Source: Lachnospiraceae bacterium (lineage in GTDB: Bacteria; Bacillota; Clostridia; Lachnospirales; Lachnospiraceae). Taken from it: a stretch of 53,139 nt of DNA. Where the stretch lies: assembly GCA_024696945.1 (NCBI GenBank), contig JAILGF010000113.1:1-53139 (forward strand), in the 5' to 3' direction. The translations under genes were made by a program, and so were the position numbers. Shown piece after piece: positions 10,001 through 18,852 of this stretch (the stretch's first letter is position 1; every line of letters starts with the position of its first letter). The notes beneath the pieces are model-generated. The model was not told where the DNA came from. It saw only the letters and a list, made by a program, of their open reading frames with translations, and ran no database searches.

Positions 10001-10173
10001 CCAAAATGAGCGATATCATCAGAAGTCGTACATTTGAGGCTTTCTTCCCGCTTATATCCACGGCGATCATTTACTTTATACTTGCTTGGATCATTTCGAT
10101 TATCCTGGCAAAGATTTTGAAGGTGGTTGATCCCAAACAGAAGAAAAAGACTGTGAAAGGAGTGAAGATGTGA
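7048..10173 (+). CDS. Polar amino-acid ABC transporter: three circularly permuted substrate-binding modules fused to permease
   Basis: A 1041-residue uptake protein. Residues 8-28 form an N-terminal signal anchor. Three homologous modules follow at about 49-290, 305-545 and 556-790, then a HisM/GlnP-type permease domain at about 820-1030 with the EAA-loop REAALALGFTENQGF. Each module has the SBP_bac_3 halves in reversed order: first the normally C-terminal half (DGKKLGIWTGTAFE, GKIDGFIIDEP), then TGENGELL and the normally N-terminal half (PPFSYYYNNELTGYA, YDIAANSISVTEERKKSM). Read differently, there are two ordinary binding proteins flanked by orphan halves. GlnP-like proteins with one or two fused binding domains are known; three permuted modules is unusual. 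The partner ATPase gene overlaps the stop. The substrate is probably a polar amino acid; which one is unknown. Confidence 0.93.
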   Translation: MNKLKKADYIIIAVIVILIAGIVLATVLSGKSDTDNPSTGNTSSGTITMEDFNGRIMGIRTGSSFEQPTIDNFPNSEYQYFDTSTDLMMALQGDKIDGFMEDEPVAKMMCINNHDLAYFKDPVVVDNYSFAFPKDSEKADKQLQQFNEMLKELWASGEIDRMIYKWMEGPESERTIDKSGITGENGELLIALPNDCPPFSYYYNNELTGYAIELCTRFAQKYGYSLKFEEVKSASMITGISTGKYDIAANSISVTEERKKSMNFSDTFYKGGMMVIVRNADAQGADVITFGENSSSGNTETKDSYMKFDGKKLGIWTGTAFEKPTLEKFPNSEYFYFDHDTDMMLALETGKIDGFIIDEPIARMACKENPNLGYYKEVIVEDNYCFGFTKGSEKGEILASQFNEIMKELWDSGEADRLITKWMDGPEDQRTFDRTGLTGENGELYICILSDNPPFSYYYNNELTGYAMELCYMMARRYGYSLKIEETSVSAGIAGLAAGKYDVGAMSFSLTEERKKSMYFGDVFYKGGHVFMCRKADIGTGNAATSDAAASGEPDYTEYDGKTIGIQTGSSFEPVTLEKFPNSKYVYFENNSDLILALEQGKIDAFVEDEPVARMINIEKPNINYLKKVLVEDDYSIGFQKDTETSRIYRKQFNDMLSELWANGEIDRLIDKWFDENAESLSIDTSGLTGENGELLVAARSNKPPFSYFENGEYKGYGIELATMFARKYGYSIKYEDTNLSAMLAGLTSEKYDMGISSISVTEERKKSIDFSDTFYKGGMVLVIRNEDIKSAVTTSVSDQGIEEKPGFFESVKESFEKNFIKEDRWKLILQGVGTTCAITALTVLFGSILAFLICMFRRVNSVLAEKICNLYVKLLQGTPMVVLLMILYYIVFGKSSFDAIWVAVIGFSLNFGAYGSEIMRSGIESIDKGQREAALALGFTENQGFFKFIFPQAAVRFLPVYRGEIISLLKNTSIVGYIAIQDLTKMSDIIRSRTFEAFFPLISTAIIYFILAWIISIILAKILKVVDPKQKKKTVKGVKM

Positions 10174-11285
10174 TGAGCAAAAACGGTAAGTGTTTGATAA
10201 AAATAGAACATTTAAGAAAAGAATATCCCAATGTAACTCCTTTGGAGGATGTAAGTGTAGAGATAAACAAAGGAGACGTTATCTCGGTTATAGGTCCTTC
10301 GGGAACAGGAAAATCAACACTTCTCCGCTGCCTGAACCAGCTTGAGCAGCCTACCTCCGGCAAGGTGACCTTTGACGGAGAGGTAATAACCGATCCGAAG
10401 TGCAAAATGAACAAGGTCAGACAGAAAATGGGAATGGTGTTCCAGTCCTTCAATCTGTTTAATAATCTGAATATCATTGAAAACATTATGGCAGGCCCGA
10501 TGAGACTGCTGGGCAAGACAAAACAGGAAGCATACGATGAAGGCATGCAGCTCTTAAAACGCGTAGGTCTGGCTGAAAAGGCCCTGAACCTTCCGAGCGA
10601 GCTTTCCGGAGGCCAGAAACAGCGTGTGGCTATAGCAAGAGCCATAGCCATGAAGCCCGATCTTATTCTTTTTGATGAGCCTACGTCAGCGCTCGATCCT
10701 ACCATGGTTGGTGAAGTTCTCCAGGTTATCAGGAAGCTTGCCCAGGAAGGCATGACCATGATGATCGTAACTCACGAGATGAAGTTTGCACGTGATGTAT
10801 CAAATCGTATTTTCTATATGGACGGCGGCGGTATCTGTGAGGACGGATCTCCGGATCAGATATTCAATCATCCGAAGAATGAGAAGACCAGGATTTTTAT
10901 CAAGAGACTGAAACAGCTCTCTCTTGATATCAAGGATGCCAACTATGACTTTATCGGATCTGTTTCACGTATCGAACAGTTCAGCAGGGACAATATGCTT
11001 CCCGACAAGCTGATGCGTAACGTTCAGCTTGCCTTTGAAGAGATCGTTACTCAGAATCTTGTTCCTTACGGAGAATCCTATTATAATCTTTATCCTATAA
11101 AGATAATGCTGGAGTATTCGGATTCGGATGAAAGCCTGATAATGGATATGGAATATTCAGGTATGGAATATAATCCTTTCAAAGACGGCGATGAGCTTTC
11201 GGCTACGATCGTAAAGAAACTGACGAACGACGTAAAGTATTCCCATAAGGATAATAAGAATTACGTAAGAATAGTATTTAAATAA
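10173..11285 (+). CDS. Polar amino-acid ABC transporter ATPase with C-terminal HATPase-like domain
   Basis: The N-terminal 240 residues are a GlnQ/HisP-type ATPase: Walker A GPSGTGKST near residue 40, signature LSGGQKQR, Walker B LILFDEPTSALDP and the switch His in VTHEMKFA. Such ATPases normally stop near 245 residues, but this one has about 125 more. The tail (LMRNVQLAFEEIVTQNLVPYG, then EYSGMEYNPF, ending NYVRIVFK) resembles the RsbW/SpoIIAB GHKL fold, with the N-box Asn replaced by Gln and the G1 Asp replaced, so ATP binding there is doubtful (inference). ATG overlaps the permease stop (TGATG); the GTG at 10170 is an alternative start. Ribosome site AAAGGAG at 10156-10162. The tail may regulate transport. 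Confidence 0.93.
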   Translation: MSKNGKCLIKIEHLRKEYPNVTPLEDVSVEINKGDVISVIGPSGTGKSTLLRCLNQLEQPTSGKVTFDGEVITDPKCKMNKVRQKMGMVFQSFNLFNNLNIIENIMAGPMRLLGKTKQEAYDEGMQLLKRVGLAEKALNLPSELSGGQKQRVAIARAIAMKPDLILFDEPTSALDPTMVGEVLQVIRKLAQEGMTMMIVTHEMKFARDVSNRIFYMDGGGICEDGSPDQIFNHPKNEKTRIFIKRLKQLSLDIKDANYDFIGSVSRIEQFSRDNMLPDKLMRNVQLAFEEIVTQNLVPYGESYYNLYPIKIMLEYSDSDESLIMDMEYSGMEYNPFKDGDELSATIVKKLTNDVKYSHKDNKNYVRIVFK

Positions 11286-11324
11286 ATAATCTGTATTATC
11301 AAATAATAAACAAAGGGTAAATAG

Positions 11325-11495
11325 ATGAACTGTGATGAATGCGCATACTATATGTATGACGAAGAATACGAAGAATACTACTGCACCGTGGATATGGATG
11401 AGGATGATTATTCAAGGCTCCTTTCCGACAACAGAAGTCAATGCCCGTATTTCAGGAACGGCGACGAATATGCGGTAGTCAGGCATCAGATGTAA
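11325..11495 (+). CDS. Small DUF6472-type cysteine-containing protein (56 aa)
   Basis: A 56-residue ORF starting MNCDECAYYMYDEEYEEYYC and ending in a CPYFRNGDEYAVVRHQM-type tail. The pattern CxxC, Cys, Cys, with acidic-aromatic spacing and a terminal CPYFR-x-GDEY block, matches small DUF6472-type proteins I associate with Lachnospiraceae; a metal-binding knuckle is plausible. The weak ribosome site AAAGGG lies 10 bp upstream. It sits 39 bp after the ABC ATPase and could be the last gene of that operon. Function unknown. Confidence 0.8.
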   Translation: MNCDECAYYMYDEEYEEYYCTVDMDEDDYSRLLSDNRSQCPYFRNGDEYAVVRHQM

Positions 11496-11537
11496 TACCT
11501 GTCAGAGAAAATGTGTTTATGTTAACAAAAGGGTGAC

Positions 11538-11657
11538 ATGCAGATGAATAGAGTTCAAGTGGAAAAACATATGGGTACACATTTTGACCCGAATATGGAA
11601 GCGGTCTTTATTGGCTGCAGGGCGGAGCTTGAGGAATACTACCGCCAGAATAACTGA
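11538..11657 (+). pseudogene. Short ORF resembling the C-terminal tail of an HD-GYP phosphodiesterase (possible remnant)
   Basis: A 39-residue frame (second Met three codons in) containing MGTHFDPNMEAVFIGCRAEL. Cyclic-di-GMP HD-GYP proteins characteristically end in a G-THFDP-x(4)-AF segment, so this looks like the tail of such a protein left after deletion of the body. AAAGGGTGAC lies just upstream, so translation as a tiny peptide is also possible. No other part of an HD-GYP domain is visible nearby. Low confidence. Confidence 0.35.
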
Positions 11658-11721
11658 TTTTTAATTGGGGACGGTTCTCCGATTGATTATGTAAATAAAA
11701 AAATGAAAGAAGGTACAGAAA

Positions 11722-13821
11722 ATGAAGAAAGCGATCAACAAGATCACGGTTTGTTTACTTGCATTTGTCCTTGTCTTTAATCTTTCAGGAATCGGCTCGT
11801 ATGCTGCAAAGGCTGATGAGACACCTGTAACTACTGTTATTGATGTAAATGATCCCGTAAATGTCGCAAAACCCAAGATTTCCCTCAAGGTTAACGGGGA
11901 TTCGGTAACCCTTACCATTAAGAAGACCGCAAATGCGGAAGGTTACCTGATCTACGCCAAAATGAAGGGAGCTCAGGAATACAGCTTTATAGGTAAGGTT
12001 GAAGAAGACGGCACAAAAAAGAGAAAATTCACCGTAAACAATCTTGCAAACGGCACATATTACGTTAAGGTTAAAGCATACTCAGGAACCGTTGCTTCAA
12101 AATTCAGCAAGGCTAAAAAGGCTGTTATAAATGTTGATCCTTCCGTAACGGTCGGAGATGACGGAGTAAAGCTTTCAAATGATTCCTCCGATTTTGTTCT
12201 TGTTACCGATGTTGTTCCCGATGCAATACTTGAGATCCGTTACTACTCAACCTATAATTTTGTAGGCGACAGGATAGACGGATATGAGGAGCCTTTGGCA
12301 TTCCTTACAAAGGAAGCCGCTGCTGCGTTAAAGGAAGTAAGCGACGAGCTTAAGGAAAAAGGATATCGTATTAAGATATTTGATGCATACAGACCTCAGA
12401 AGGCTGTAACCAATTTCATGAACTGGGCTCTTGATACCGAAGACACCCGTATGAAGGAATATTTCTACCCCGAGCTGGAAAAGGACGTTCTTTTCCCTCA
12501 GGGCTATATAGCAGAGCATTCAGGTCACAGCAGGGGAAGCACAATAGACCTTACACTTTTTGACATGACCACCGAAAAAGAAGTGGATATGGGCGGCACC
12601 TTCGATTACTTCGGAGAACTGAGCCATCCCGATTATACGGATATTACAGAAGAGCAGTACGCAAACCGTATGCTCCTTCGTGAGGTAATGGTAAAGCATG
12701 GATTTAAGCCCCTTGTAGAAGAATGGTGGCACTTTACTTTAGAGGATGAACCTTATCCCGATACATATTTTACCTTCTCAGTAAACAGTGTAAACGTAGT
12801 TAACAGTGCAGATAACAATGCTGCAGAGAAAAACTCTGACAGCGTTCATGCAGAAATCCTTTCCTTGTGGGAAGATACCGCACCCGCTAAGCAGGCGATA
12901 GTTGCTTACATGCAGGCAATCACAAAGGAAGGAAGCAAGGAGTACATCCCTGTTGAGAGACGTATCGCTGTATTCGATCTTGACGGTACCTTATACTGCG
13001 AGACTGATCCGAACTACTTTGATCATCTGCTTTTAGCTCATCGTATTTTAGAGGATGAGGATTATAAGGATAAGGCTTCAGATTTTGAGAAGAAGGTTGC
13101 AAACGATGTTCTCATCATGAACGAGACCGGCAAAGAGCCCGAGAACATGTCCGTAAATCACGGAACCGCAGTAGCATCATCATTCAAGGGCTTCACACCC
13201 GATGAGTTCTATGATTATATTGCAGAATATAAGAAAACCCCTATGAACAGCTACGACGGAATGACACTCGGAGAAGCATTCTATGAGCCCATGCTCCAGA
13301 TTGTTGAGTTCCTGTATGCAAATGACTTTACGGTTTATATTGTAAGCGGTACCGACAGATTTATAGTAAGAGGTCTGGTAAAGGATTCCAAGTTAAAGGT
13401 TCCCAACAACTGTATTATCGGATCAGATGAAACTCTTGTAGCACCCGACCAGGGAGATACCGACGGTCTCAACTATGTTTATGATGACAACGATAAGGTA
13501 GTTTTCGGCGGTGAGTTCATTGTTAAGAACCTCAAGATGAACAAGGTAACCGTTATTGTACAGGAGATCGGTATGCAGCCCGTTCTTTCCTTCGGAAACA
13601 GCACCGGTGATTCTAGCATGGACGAGTACGTTACCACCGATAACAAGTATCCGAGCCTTGCATTTATGCTCTGCTGCGATGATACCGAGCGTGAGAACGG
13701 AAATGTAAGCAAGGCTGAAAAGATGTACGGTCTCTGTGAGCAGTTCGGCTGGATCCCCGTATCCATGAAGAATGACTGGAAGACCATTTACGGTGAAGGC
13801 GTTTCCAAGAAATCCGAATGA
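11722..13821 (+). CDS. Secreted VanX-type D-Ala-D-Ala dipeptidase fused to HAD-family phosphatase
   Basis: A 699-residue exported protein. Residues 1-32 form a signal peptide. Residues about 50-140 form a fibronectin-III-like beta domain. Residues about 155-350 form an M15D dipeptidase: DAYRPQ with the catalytic Arg near 224, HSGHSRGSTIDLTL with the zinc His and Asp near 269-276, and EEWWHF with the catalytic Glu and zinc His near 334-337. After a linker, residues about 415-690 form a HAD hydrolase: FDLDGTLYC (motif I, nucleophile near 419), IVSGTDRF (motif II) and GNSTGDSSM (motif IV). The two halves are usually separate proteins. Together they may trim peptidoglycan-derived dipeptides and dephosphorylate a cell-surface substrate (inference). 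A-rich ribosome site AGAAGG. Confidence 0.9.
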   Translation: MKKAINKITVCLLAFVLVFNLSGIGSYAAKADETPVTTVIDVNDPVNVAKPKISLKVNGDSVTLTIKKTANAEGYLIYAKMKGAQEYSFIGKVEEDGTKKRKFTVNNLANGTYYVKVKAYSGTVASKFSKAKKAVINVDPSVTVGDDGVKLSNDSSDFVLVTDVVPDAILEIRYYSTYNFVGDRIDGYEEPLAFLTKEAAAALKEVSDELKEKGYRIKIFDAYRPQKAVTNFMNWALDTEDTRMKEYFYPELEKDVLFPQGYIAEHSGHSRGSTIDLTLFDMTTEKEVDMGGTFDYFGELSHPDYTDITEEQYANRMLLREVMVKHGFKPLVEEWWHFTLEDEPYPDTYFTFSVNSVNVVNSADNNAAEKNSDSVHAEILSLWEDTAPAKQAIVAYMQAITKEGSKEYIPVERRIAVFDLDGTLYCETDPNYFDHLLLAHRILEDEDYKDKASDFEKKVANDVLIMNETGKEPENMSVNHGTAVASSFKGFTPDEFYDYIAEYKKTPMNSYDGMTLGEAFYEPMLQIVEFLYANDFTVYIVSGTDRFIVRGLVKDSKLKVPNNCIIGSDETLVAPDQGDTDGLNYVYDDNDKVVFGGEFIVKNLKMNKVTVIVQEIGMQPVLSFGNSTGDSSMDEYVTTDNKYPSLAFMLCCDDTERENGNVSKAEKMYGLCEQFGWIPVSMKNDWKTIYGEGVSKKSE

Positions 13822-13891
13822 GACACACCGGATGTCAGAGGTTATATTCAGTGACATTGAGTGAATAATTAATCTACAATAGGATAAGGTA

Positions 13892-14836
13892 ATGAAAAAC
13901 AGAACACTGACAAAAGCCTCAAGAAAAGAGGGCAGGCAACTGAATATGATGACCATACCTGTAGTGGTATGGTATGCCTTATTCTGTTATCTGCCTCTTT
14001 TTGGCATTGTTTTTGCATTCAAAGAATTTACTCCCGTACCCGGGGAATCGCTGTTCAGGAATCTGTTCGTAAACAGTCCCTGGGTGGGCTTTAGGAATTT
14101 TTCTTACATTTTCAGAAATCCACAGATCAGGTCGATCATACTTAATACGCTGCTGTATAATGTGATCTTTCTCGTAGCGGGCATTGTAATACCGGTAATG
14201 CTTGCCATATTCCTATCCGAAGTACACCAGAAGAAATTCAAAGGTCTGGTTCAGATGAGCCTTGTTCTGCCTTATTTTATTTCATGGGTTATTGTCGGAT
14301 ACTGCGTATATGGTTTCCTTTCAACAGATACAGGACTGTTTAACAGCATACGCGAGCATTTTGGCGCCGATAAGATACAATGGTACCAGTCTCCTCAGTA
14401 TTGGAGAGTTATATTGATAGTTCTGGGTATCTGGAAATCATCAGGATATGCAATGGTTATCTAACTTTGCTCTATCACGGCTGTTGACCGGACACTGTAT
14501 GAATCCGCCTCTCTTGACGGAGCGGGTTTCCTGCAAAGAGTAAAATACATTACACTTCCTCATCTGAAGACAACGATTTCAACACTGTTCATTCTGGGAA
14601 TCGGCAGCCTGCTGACCAGTGATTTCGGCCTGTTTTATCAGGTACCCATGGATTCGGGGGCACTTCAGGAGGTTACACAGACATTGGATGTGTATGTTTA
14701 TAAGTCGCTTATGCTGAATGCCAATTTCAGCTATTCGTCAGCTTCGGCGTTCCTTCAGAGTGCGGTTGGCTGTGTATTGCTGATCATTTCCAATATCATA
14801 GTCAAGAAGATCGATCATGACAGCGCTCTTGTATAA
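13892..14836 (+). pseudogene. ABC transporter permease, LplB/YtcP-like (saccharide), interrupted by in-frame TAA
   Basis: Membrane permease of the CUT1 carbohydrate type, with the amphipathic N-terminus, PVVVWYALFCYLPLFGIVFAF and six predicted helices. The frame runs from 13892 to 14836 without a shift but contains TAA at 14462-14464, just after WKSSGYAMVI. The sequence after the stop continues the family EAA region (ITAVDRTLYESASLDGAGF), so a Tyr-type codon was most likely lost to a single substitution. All else looks well conserved, suggesting a very recent lesion or a sequencing error. Neighbours are a second permease and a binding protein of the same system. Confidence 0.85.
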
Positions 14837-14880
14837 AGCTTCTTTTATAAGATATTTTAAGAAACGTTTAGGATGGTTTT

Positions 14881-15816
14881 ATGAAAATGACAGCTTCAAA
14901 AGCCACAAAAGAATACATTACCCCTACGGTAAGCGCCTATAACAAAAAGGCCAATGCTATAGCCCTGATCATCTTTTCGATAATCATAATCTTAGCATTT
15001 ATGCCGGTGCTTCTTGTTATCATGGCATCCGTATCCTCCGAACAGAGTCTTACCGAATACGGATACAGATTCTGGCCGAAGGAGTTCTCGCTGGAATCGT
15101 TTAAATATCTGTTCCGCTCGGGTACGACCCTTCCGAGAGCAGTTCTTAACTCTTTGATAATCACCGTGAGCGGTACCGTACTCGGACTGATATTTATGTG
15201 TCCGTGCGCATATGCGCTTTCAAGAAAGGAATTCAAACACAGGAAAGCACTTCTGGTCTATCTGCTGATTCCCATGCTGTTTTCCGGCGGTCTGGTTTCC
15301 ACGTATATGGTAAATACTCAGATCCTGCATCTTAAAAACACTTATCTGGCTTTGATCCTGCCGGGAATGTGCTCAACCTGATATATAATGATACTCAGAA
15401 ATTATTTCAGGACCAGCGTACCGGATGCGCTTATAGAAGCGGGAAAGATGGAAGGCATTTCACCTATGCAGAGCCTTGTACATCTGGTGCTTCCGATATG
15501 CCGCCCGGTGGTTATGACTGTTGCGGTGTTCCAGATATTTGCTTATTGGAACAGCTGGTATCCCGCGCTGATCTATATAGATTCCAATCATAAGGAGCTT
15601 TATCCTCTTCAGTACGTGCTTGTAAATATAGAACGTACCATACAGGCTATGACAAGGGATGCGGCAAATCTTTCCGGCATGACCAATGTTCAGCTTCCGA
15701 GTACCGCTATGCGGATGGCTCTCGTTGTGGTAACAATATTGCCGATTATGATCCTGTTCCCGTTCTTCCAAAGATTCTTGGTTACAGGTATGACCATCGG
15801 AGCTGTGAAGGAATAA
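14881..15816 (+). pseudogene. ABC transporter permease, YtcP/LplC-like (saccharide), interrupted by in-frame TGA
   Basis: Second CUT1-type permease of the cassette. Helices start with ALIIFSIIIILAFMPVLLVI, and the EAA loop PDALIEAGKMEGISPMQ follows the break. The frame is continuous from 14881 to 15816 except for TGA at 15379-15381 in the block STxYIMILRN; related permeases normally have Trp here, so TGG to TGA is the obvious change. The rest of the coding sequence, including the C-terminal GAVKE, is intact. The ORF begins 44 bp after the first permease. A poor ribosome site (GGATGG) precedes the ATG. Confidence 0.85.
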
Positions 15817-15846
15817 AGATTACTGATTAAATGGGAGATGCGGAAT

Positions 15847-17304
15847 ATGAAAAGGTGTATAGCACTGATATGCATATTAATGGTTATGATATCGGCTCTT
15901 GCAGGCTGTGAGTCCGTTAAGGATGAGAGAAACGGTATCATACACCTGCGCTGGGTGACTTATGGCAGTGCCGTGCCGGATGATATAGGAAAGATTATCG
16001 AAGCGGCAAACAACTATTCCAGAGAAAAACTGGGTATAGTTGTAGATCTTGAGATCCAGCCCACGGAAATGATCAACCTGATAATGGCTTCGGGCGAATA
16101 CTATGACATGATATATACCTGCGAGTGGCTGAATTCCTATGATACGGCAGCAGCTAAGGGCTTGTATTATGATATAACCGATCTGATAAAGACGGAAACG
16201 CCCAAGCTGTATGAAATAATCGGAGAGTACTGGGATGCCGCCAAGGTAAATGACAGGATATACGGAGTACCCACATTAAAGGATATGGGTACCGAGATGA
16301 TGTACAGATTAAACTCCGATTATTTTGAAGGCACAAAAGGCATGACAATTCCGGAGTTCATGAATTTTGAGGATATAGAGCCTTATCTGGAGGCCTATAA
16401 GAAGGATTATCCGTATAAGTATCCTTTAGCGGTAACAAAAGGCGGGATTCCCGGATTTATAAATTTCCTTGACCGTATAGTCGGGGTGGTATGCTCCATT
16501 CCGTACAAAAGTGAAACACCCAAGGTTGTACCCATCTGGGAATGTGAAGAGCTTATCGAAAGATTCAGGCTGCTCCATAAGTGGTATAACTTAGGTTATA
16601 TACATCCGGACGCTTCTGCGCTTGAAAGCTCGGGAGTTGAGAAGGATACTCCGGTAAGATTCGGTGTGGCCTGGCGCGGATACAGCGGATATTCGAATCT
16701 GGCAGACTGGGGCTTTAACGTAAAGACCTCCATATATGACGGCCCGTATATATCAAGAGCTACGGAACAGGGAGCCATGCTCGCCATATGTGCCGGCTGT
16801 GATGAAAAGCATGCAAAAGCTGCCCTCAGGTACATCGAATTACTGAATACTGACCGTAAATTCAGGGATATATTTGCTTACGGCATTGAGGGAGAGCATT
16901 TTAATTATCTGGAAAACGGTACGGTGCTCCGTACCAAAGAGGGTGTGGACAGATATCAGGTTGCCCTTTATCCCTTCGGATAGGTTGTCAATGCATCGGT
17001 TGAGTCGGTAAGCACGGACTTTTTATCGGATCCCGATCAGTGGACAAAGGTATATGAAGGCTACAAGGAATATGGTATATGGAGTAAGACCAAGGGCTTT
17101 GTCTATGATAAAACCAGGAAAGAAGATATCATAGCCACCGTAAATGCCATATATTCCAATTATTCCACGGATCTTATGACGGGGACATCGGATCCGGATG
17201 TAGTAATACCAAAGATGAAGCAGGAATTGATCGAAGCAGGAATTTATGAACTGATGGATGATATACAGAGCCAGCTTGATGAACATTTAAGGAGTTTTGA
17301 ATAA
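15847..17304 (+). pseudogene. Extracellular saccharide-binding lipoprotein (LplA/YtcQ-like) interrupted by in-frame TAG
   Basis: Solute-binding lipoprotein of the cassette. The upstream ATG at 15838 touches the GGGAG ribosome site (15833-15837), so the start is the ATG at 15847, giving MKRCIALICILMVMISALAGC with a clear lipobox. The mature protein begins with the family pattern LRWVTYGSAVPDDIGKI and includes YYDMIYTCEWLNSYDT. TAG at 16981-16983 interrupts after ALYPFG, and the same frame continues with VVNASVESVSTDF and ends at 17304 with the normal C-terminal helix region. Total length of about 485 residues fits the family. It carries one point lesion, like its two permeases. Confidence 0.85.
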
Positions 17305-17352
17305 GTAATCTCATAAAAGAACCTGTGAAATTAACGGAGGAGGTTAAATATT

Positions 17353-18846
17353 ATGACGCTCAAGAAAAACATAAGAAGACAGGATATGATCTCATGTGTG
17401 CTTTGTGGGGATGCACCGTGCTCGAATGCCTGTCCGAAAATAAAGCCGGGAGAAATACTCAGGAGCTGCTGGTTTGACAATGAGGATGTTGCGGCATTGC
17501 AGCTTCCTAAGGAAAACCCATGTGCTTCATGTGATGCTCCGTGTGAAGCTGAATGTGTAAAAAAAGGACAGGTACATATAAAAGAACTGATGACGGTCCT
17601 TTCCGAAAAAGTACGCCCCGACTGTGAGATAGAACTGCCGGAGGACGTGGACAGACTTAAATGCGATATCTGCGGAGTCCCTATGGAGAATCCGTTCCTG
17701 CTTTCATCTTCCGTTGTGGCTTCAACGTATGATATGTGCGCAAGAGCTTTTGAAGCGGGCTGGGCAGGTGCGTGCTTTAAGACAATATGTTCATTTGATA
17801 TAAATGAAGCATCTCCCAGATTTTCTGCCATCACAGGTGATAACGGCAGCATCCTTGGATTTAAGAATATCGAACAGCTCTCGGACCACAGCGTTGCGGA
17901 AAACATGGAGATATTCAGAAGACTTAAGGAAAAATATCCGACTAAATTCATCCTTGCGTCCATAATGGGACAGGACGAAGCCGAGTGGGAAGAATTGTCC
18001 CGTCTTTGTGAGGAAAACGGGGCGGATGCCATAGAGCTCAATTTCTCATGCCCGAACATGCAGGAGGACGGACTCGGAAGCGATATAGGTCAGGTTCCGG
18101 AGCTGGTTGAAAGATTTACCCGTGCAGCAAAGAGAGGAACGAAGATACCTGTTCTTGCAAAGCTTACACCAAACGTTGCAACCATGAGTCCCGCTGCCGA
18201 AGCAGCCTTAAGAGGCGGTGCCGACGGAATTGCAGCCATAAACACGATAAAAAGCGTTGTCGGAGTCAATCCCTTAACCTTCGTATCGGCTCCGGCCGTA
18301 AAAGGTCAGTCCGCGGTCGGCGGCTATAGCGGAAATGCAGTAAAACCCATAGCACTAAGGTTTATATCCGAACTCGGACAGAATAAAAAATTACAGGGAC
18401 TTCACATAAGCGGAATGGGCGGCATCGAGACCTGGAGGGACGCTCTGGAGTTTATCCTTATGGGTTCGGGATCCATCCAGATAACCACCGCCGTTATGCA
18501 GTATGGTTACCGCATAATAGATGACCTAAAATCGGGACTGAACTATTATCTGGCACAGATGGGAATAAAATCTGTTAAAGATATCGTAGGAGCGGGACTT
18601 GATTCCATAAGCGACACCACGGATGTCTTAGACCGCGGTTCCGTGCTGTTCCCGAAATTTAATCCCGAAAAATGCCTGGGATGCGGAAGATGCGTTATTT
18701 CATGCAATGACGGAGGCCATCAGGCCATAAAGTTTGAAGACCGTAAGCCTAAGCTGGACGGAAGCAAATGTGTCGGCTGTCATCTCTGCCTGCTTGTATG
18801 TCCCGAAAACGCCATAACATCGAGCAAAAAACGTATAAAAAGGTAA
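17353..18846 (+). CDS. preA: PreA-type dihydropyrimidine dehydrogenase subunit (dihydroorotate dehydrogenase fold plus ferredoxin domains)
   Basis: A 497-residue cytoplasmic flavoprotein. An N-terminal cysteine-rich region (CVLCGDAPCSNACP and CASCDAPCEAEC, about residues 14-75) resembles the iron-sulfur adaptor found on PreT. Residues about 100-395 form the DHOD barrel with LLSSSVVASTYDM, ELNFSCPNMQEDG (catalytic Cys), and LHISGMGGIETWRDALEF. Residues about 430-490 carry two [4Fe-4S] motifs, CLGCGRCVISC and [11 protein letters not shown]. PreA with PreT reduces uracil and thymine; no preT gene is in the window, so the N-terminal cysteine region may replace its electron-transfer part (inference). 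Strong ribosome site GGAGGAGG. It is intact although flanked by damaged transporter genes, and the downstream BMP/nucleoside transporter fits a nucleobase-related role. Confidence 0.88.
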   Translation: MTLKKNIRRQDMISCVLCGDAPCSNACPKIKPGEILRSCWFDNEDVAALQLPKENPCASCDAPCEAECVKKGQVHIKELMTVLSEKVRPDCEIELPEDVDRLKCDICGVPMENPFLLSSSVVASTYDMCARAFEAGWAGACFKTICSFDINEASPRFSAITGDNGSILGFKNIEQLSDHSVAENMEIFRRLKEKYPTKFILASIMGQDEAEWEELSRLCEENGADAIELNFSCPNMQEDGLGSDIGQVPELVERFTRAAKRGTKIPVLAKLTPNVATMSPAAEAALRGGADGIAAINTIKSVVGVNPLTFVSAPAVKGQSAVGGYSGNAVKPIALRFISELGQNKKLQGLHISGMGGIETWRDALEFILMGSGSIQITTAVMQYGYRIIDDLKSGLNYYLAQMGIKSVKDIVGAGLDSISDTTDVLDRGSVLFPKFNPEKCLGCGRCVISCNDGGHQAIKFEDRKPKLDGSKCVGCHLCLLVCPENAITSSKKRIKR

Positions 18847-18852
18847 AAAAAC

